A stretch of DNA of 9,224 nt from Candidatus Culexmicrobium profundum. GTDB lineage: Archaea; Thermoproteota; Methanomethylicia; Culexarchaeales; Culexmicrobiaceae. A program made the translations under genes and the position numbers. The notes beneath the pieces are model-generated. The model worked only from the letters and a program-made list of their open reading frames with translations, searched no databases and was not told where the DNA came from. Shown here in pieces: positions 6,076 through 9,224 of the stretch; positions within the stretch are counted from its first letter, which is position 1, and the number at the start of each line of letters is the position of its first letter. The stretch lies in contig JANZKD010000060.1 in the NCBI GenBank assembly GCA_025061245.1, forward strand, positions 1 to 9,224, given 5' to 3'.

Positions 6076-6082
6076 ATCACCT
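6076..6082 (-). promoter_or_regulatory. Shine-Dalgarno of cobO
   Basis: The minus strand reads AGGTGAT, three bases, then ATG. It begins within the TAG stop codon of nrdJ, so the reductase stop and the cobO ribosome binding site are fused. Confidence 0.75.
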
Positions 6083-9000
6083 AGAGTCTACAGATACCCT
6101 TGGGACATGAACCAGTATCTTCGGAGTCAAGTTCAATTACACCTTCACCCATCTTCTTTTCACGTGGTTTACCTATGTAGAGAACCTGCTCACCTTTGCT
6201 TCCATACCTATAGACAGTTATTCCCTTACACTTCAATTTATATGCCAACATGAATGCTTTTCGAACATCCTCTGGATTTGCTTCATATCTCAAGTTAATA
6301 GTCTTTGAAACTGCATTATCAGTAAATTCTTGAAATGCAGCCTGCATTCTCACATGCCAATCAACATCTATATCTAAAGCTGTAACGAAGATTCTCTTAA
6401 CCTCTTCAGGAATTCCATCAATATACTTTAAGGAACCAAACCTAGCTATTTCATGCATAAGCTCATCGCTATATAATCCCTTCTCCTTCATATACTCCTC
6501 AAAAACTGAGTTTATTTCAAATAAACTAACACCACCCAGAACTCTCCTAAAGAAAGCTAAAGCAAAGACAGGTTCAATTCCACTAGAAGAGCCAGCAATT
6601 ATACTTATGGTTCCCGTTGGAGCTATAGTTGTAGTTGTAGCATTTCTAATTCCGAAACGTTTAATTCTATTTCTCAAATCATTCCACTTTAACGTATATT
6701 GCTTAACTTCATCATCAGCCTCAAATGGGAAACGTGGATTGTCACCATCATAAATTGAACCCTTAAATGCTGGAAAGCGTCCACGCCTCCTAGCTAAATT
6801 TATTGACTCAACTTTACTATAATAATTAATATACTCCATTATTCTCCTCGCCAAAGTTAATGCTTCCTCAGAATCATAGGGAATTTGCAGTTTAAATAAC
6901 AGTTCAGCCCATCCCATCACACCTAAACCTATTTTCCGTGTAAGTAGAGTTTTTTCCTCCACTTGAGGTAATGGATAACAATTAGCATCAATTACATTGT
7001 CTAGGAAGTGAACTGCAATTCTAACAACCTCCCTCAATTTCTTCCAGTCAATTTCATATGTTCCATCCCTTCTACGCTTAACCATCAATGACAAGTTAAC
7101 TGAGCCAAGATTACAAGACTCATAAGGTAATAGAGGCTGTTCCCCACATGGATTAGTACTTTCAATTTCACCTAAATGAGGAGTTGGATTATGCTTGTTT
7201 ATGCGGTCAATGAATATAATGCCTGGATCACCGGTCTTCCATGCATTATAAACCATCATGTCGAATAGATATCTAGCATTAATTGAACCTTGAGGTTGAC
7301 CAGTTCTAGGATTAATAAATTGAATTTCGCGCTCTTCCTCAACTGCCTTCATAAATTCATCTGTAACTGCAACTGAAATGTTAAAGTTAGTTAGCATACC
7401 CTCCTTAGTTTTAGCATATATGAAGTCCATGATATCGGGATGATCAACTCTTAAAATACCCATGTTCGCGCCACGACGTTTATTGTGTACTAATAGGCCA
7501 TTAGCTATGAAGCATCCAGAGATTGTTTCTATATCCATTGTATATTTTCTGTCTTCTCTTATTTCAACTACTTTTGTAAAGTAATATTTGGGGTTACACA
7601 GTTTAGCTAGCCGCTCATCATTTTTCAAGAACGGGAATTTTTCAAGTAACTTCATTAAATGTTTACGAGTTAGATTTCTCCTCGACTTAGCATTTTCAGC
7701 TATGTAATGATAAATTGCTTTATAGAAATCTTCATTAGCACCTTTTTTAGATCTATTCTTTCCGCAACCTCTTCCCACGAACTTATAATGAGACCTAAGT
7801 ATTTTCTCGACATTTGGGATAATATCTACGTATTCAAACTTCTTTTCATGAAAACGTTTCATTAGCTTTCTATTTTTCTTCTCACTTAGAAATCCAATAT
7901 GTTCAATGAATCTTTTGATGCTTCTCTCTGGAACTATGGTTAGATAGTATTTGGGGGAAGTCCCAAACCTATTATCTCCACTTTCATATCTTCTTATAGA
8001 TGAAACTATCCCTAAGCTTAATAGTAATTGTTGGACTTCCTTGACCAATCTTTCAGAAGAAACTTGAAGTCTAGGATATCCATTTTCATGAATATCGCCA
8101 TCACCTTCAAATAATCCTCTTAGAAAACCATATGCAACTTCCTTGGATGAAATAAATATTTCTCTTGGAATAAAGGCTTCAAGAGAACTCTTTTTAATCC
8201 AATTCATAGATTCAAAAAATCTTTGAAGATCTCTAGAGTAGAAGACTAAGTCAACATACCCATTTTCCTTTCTCTTATATCCAACTTTCAAATTGAAAAC
8301 TTTAAGCATTAAATTCTCAATTATTCTTTCAAGCTCTTCGTCTTCACTTGAAACGGTGAATATTATTCGTCCATTAGTACTTGTGCAACCATCAGCCATA
8401 TACAACCCTAAAATTTCTGCCAACTCCGGAGTCATCGTCCTTGGAATCGTTATTCTATTAGCATTAAAATGTTGATGCTTAATTCTTGGAAGAGATGGAT
8501 TTGGTAGATCTGGATGTCCACCTAACACAACAACTAGCCAATTCCCAACCTTTATGTCTTTAGCCTCTTTCCATACTATTTCACCGTTCTCAGATACTAT
8601 TGCAACTTTATGATTATATGTAACATCAAGTTCTAAACCTAAATCAGTCTTAATCTTTAAAACATCAGCCATGCCATTATCTGCAGCTAAAAAGGCATGA
8701 ACAAATTGGTCACCATCAAAAACCAAATAATTAGTTGGATTCTCCGAATGAGAAGGACAATCAAGAAGCTCAGCCAATGGCAATATACCCTTATTTGTCA
8801 AAACAAGACTGTCAACAGCAATACAACCACCCTGCTTTATAACATCAGTTGCAACATCAAATATACGCATAAAGCTAACTGGTCCAGAAGCAACTCCACT
8901 AGTAGTCCTAACAACATCACCCTTAGGTCTAAGCTTTGAAAAGGAAAATCCTGTGTTATGTATTATCATGAATCCAGTTAGACCAGCTAGATAAGTTTCA

Positions 9001-9224
9001 GTACCATCAACTGTGAAGTCATACATAATCATTCTTTCAGATCCCTGCAATCTTTCAATTGATTTAATTGGAACTGAGTGAAGCATTGTGTATAGGAGGA
9101 CTTTCACTTTTTCAGCATCTTTTATGTATCCCTTCTGTTCTAGTGCTTCAGCTAACTTAGTCATTAGAGTCTTAAATTTAATTGCACTAATACCATGCCC
9201 CCACATCCATCTATGAACCCATAT
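6081..9224 (-). CDS. nrdJ: Adenosylcobalamin-dependent class II ribonucleotide reductase with two inteins (N-terminus outside window)
   Basis: NrdJ reduces ribonucleotides to deoxyribonucleotides for DNA synthesis, using adenosylcobalamin as radical source. The frame is open to the right edge; the Met at 9206 lies inside an intein and is not the start. Numbering from that Met, extein pieces are 85-127 (TGFSFSKLRPKGDVV onward, ending KQGG) and 576-1041 (KRRGANMGIL onward), with inteins before and between them. The active-site segment STNPCGEQPL gives Asn685, Cys687 (thiyl) and Glu689. Cys698 in ESCNLGSVNLS lies 11 residues further, the same spacing as Cys322/Cys333 in Thermotoga maritima NrdJ, as I recall it. 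PTGTISIIAGSSSGIEP (863-879) is the conserved phosphate-site loop. The C-terminus CPKGIC (1034-1039) is the redox CX4C pair that re-reduces the active site. The N-terminal redox Cys and specificity region lie outside the window. It is followed by cobO, maker of its cofactor. Function depends on both inteins being removed; see the second intein. Confidence 0.96.
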   Translation of the reverse strand: MWVHRWMWGHGISAIKFKTLMTKLAEALEQKGYIKDAEKVKVLLYTMLHSVPIKSIERLQGSERMIMYDFTVDGTETYLAGLTGFMIIHNTGFSFSKLRPKGDVVRTTSGVASGPVSFMRIFDVATDVIKQGGCIAVDSLVLTNKGILPLAELLDCPSHSENPTNYLVFDGDQFVHAFLAADNGMADVLKIKTDLGLELDVTYNHKVAIVSENGEIVWKEAKDIKVGNWLVVVLGGHPDLPNPSLPRIKHQHFNANRITIPRTMTPELAEILGLYMADGCTSTNGRIIFTVSSEDEELERIIENLMLKVFNLKVGYKRKENGYVDLVFYSRDLQRFFESMNWIKKSSLEAFIPREIFISSKEVAYGFLRGLFEGDGDIHENGYPRLQVSSERLVKEVQQLLLSLGIVSSIRRYESGDNRFGTSPKYYLTIVPERSIKRFIEHIGFLSEKKNRKLMKRFHEKKFEYVDIIPNVEKILRSHYKFVGRGCGKNRSKKGANEDFYKAIYHYIAENAKSRRNLTRKHLMKLLEKFPFLKNDERLAKLCNPKYYFTKVVEIREDRKYTMDIETISGCFIANGLLVHNKRRGANMGILRVDHPDIMDFIYAKTKEGMLTNFNISVAVTDEFMKAVEEEREIQFINPRTGQPQGSINARYLFDMMVYNAWKTGDPGIIFIDRINKHNPTPHLGEIESTNPCGEQPLLPYESCNLGSVNLSLMVKRRRDGTYEIDWKKLREVVRIAVHFLDNVIDANCYPLPQVEEKTLLTRKIGLGVMGWAELLFKLQIPYDSEEALTLARRIMEYINYYSKVESINLARRRGRFPAFKGSIYDGDNPRFPFEADDEVKQYTLKWNDLRNRIKRFGIRNATTTTIAPTGTISIIAGSSSGIEPVFALAFFRRVLGGVSLFEINSVFEEYMKEKGLYSDELMHEIARFGSLKYIDGIPEEVKRIFVTALDIDVDWHVRMQAAFQEFTDNAVSKTINLRYEANPEDVRKAFMLAYKLKCKGITVYRYGSKGEQVLYIGKPREKKMGEGVIELDSEDTGSCPKGICRL
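7482..8825 (-). mobile_element. Complete LAGLIDADG intein in nrdJ (site QGG / KRRGANMG)
   Basis: A 448-residue intein interrupts a segment that reads KQGG-KRRGANMG when rejoined. It starts with Cys (block A, CIAVDSLVLTNKG). Block B keeps T-x-x-H in VTYNHKVAI (intein residues 68-76, His72), and it ends with IANGLLVHN, supplying the penultimate His and terminal Asn. Block F has DIETISGCF, without the usual His. The central domain carries two dodecapeptide motifs, ILGLYMADGC and FLRGLFEGDGDI, each keeping its metal-binding Asp, so a LAGLIDADG homing endonuclease is likely intact. The basic stretch after the second motif (KKNRKLMKR; RGCGKNRSKKG) suits DNA binding. The odd point is the residue after the terminal Asn: it is Lys (AAA), where Cys, Ser or Thr is needed for standard splicing. 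The frame shows no stop or shift. Confidence 0.93.
8826..8954 (-). other. 43-residue nrdJ extein segment between the two inteins
   Basis: This stretch encodes TGFSFSKLRP through DVIKQGG of the reductase barrel and is the only host protein sequence between the two inteins. It contains the conserved TGFSFS-x-LRPKGD and GVASGPVSFM motifs of class II and class I reductases. Both ends must be joined by splicing for a working enzyme. Confidence 0.9.
8955..9224 (-). mobile_element. C-terminal end of an upstream intein in nrdJ (site before TGFSFS)
   Basis: Ninety codons from the right edge encode non-reductase sequence ending in the intein C-terminal blocks: MYDFTVDGTETYLAGLTGF (61-79 from the Met at 9206), then MIIHN, with penultimate His83 and terminal Asn84. 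The next residue is Thr, a valid nucleophile, and the extein resumes at TGFSFS, a conserved reductase motif. Block F has Glu where a His is common (TET for THT). The helical stretch FKTLMTKLAEALEQKGY near the edge could be the end of an endonuclease or linker region. The start, the total length and any endonuclease motifs lie outside the window. Confidence 0.9.

Noticed and set aside
8697..8939. Open + strand frame of 80 codons opposite the intein/extein junction.
   Set aside because: It overlaps clear intein and reductase coding sequence on the other strand and has no motif of its own.
6081..9206. Treating the minus-strand frame as one 1041-residue protein starting at the ATG at 9206.
   Set aside because: The frame is open to the window edge and the ATG lies inside the first intein, so it is a partial gene with two inteins, not a complete protein.
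1..9224. CRISPR arrays, insertion sequences or long repeats.
   Set aside because: No regularly spaced repeats, transposase motifs or terminal inverted repeats were seen; the inteins are the only mobile elements supported.

Overview
The window is AT-rich archaeal DNA. The evidence is an ATP-dependent (not NAD-dependent) DNA ligase, a Hef/FANCM-type helicase, the archaeal/eukaryotic ribosomal protein eL33 (L35Ae), an AMMECR1-family protein, and Shine-Dalgarno sequences of the AGGTGAT/GGAGG type a few bases before several starts. Heavy use of ATA, AGA and AGG codons suggests a thermophile or a relative of one. eL33 plus a helicase-only Hef-like protein fits the TACK side of the Archaea, but no marker here fixes the lineage.

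Layout. On the + strand, 1-2441 holds the C-terminal part of a DNA ligase whose start lies off the left edge, overlapping by ATGA with an SF2 helicase that ends in a PCNA-binding (PIP-like) peptide. These look like a replication/repair pair of sliding-clamp clients. The minus-strand gene for eL33 (2430-2705) converges on the helicase gene and overlaps its 3' end by 12 bp. It has its own strong ribosome binding site and probably its own promoter in the only real spacer of the window (2706-2787).

From 9224 down to 2788, five minus-strand genes lie almost end to end with gaps of 3-9 bp: an adenosylcobalamin-dependent class II ribonucleotide reductase (nrdJ, N-terminus off the right edge), a cob(I)alamin adenosyltransferase (cobO), an AMMECR1-family protein, a MurG-like GT-B glycosyltransferase, and a degenerate GHMP-kinase-like protein related to archaeal pantoate kinase. 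At these junctions the upstream stop codon lies inside or directly beside the downstream Shine-Dalgarno sequence, which suggests translational coupling. The nrdJ-cobO pairing makes metabolic sense, because CobO makes the cofactor that NrdJ needs.

The most striking feature is that nrdJ carries two inteins 43 extein residues apart. Only the tail of the first is in the window (8955-9224), and it is followed by the expected Thr. The second is complete (7482-8825, 448 residues, with two LAGLIDADG motifs), but the residue after its terminal His-Asn is Lys instead of Cys, Ser or Thr, so canonical splicing should not be able to finish. Other points worth attention are the loss of kinase signature residues in the GHMP-like protein, the PIP-like tail on a nuclease-less Hef-type helicase, a changed P-loop in CobO, and a strand-wise base asymmetry, strongest in the left 2.7 kb, that acts on genes of both orientations.
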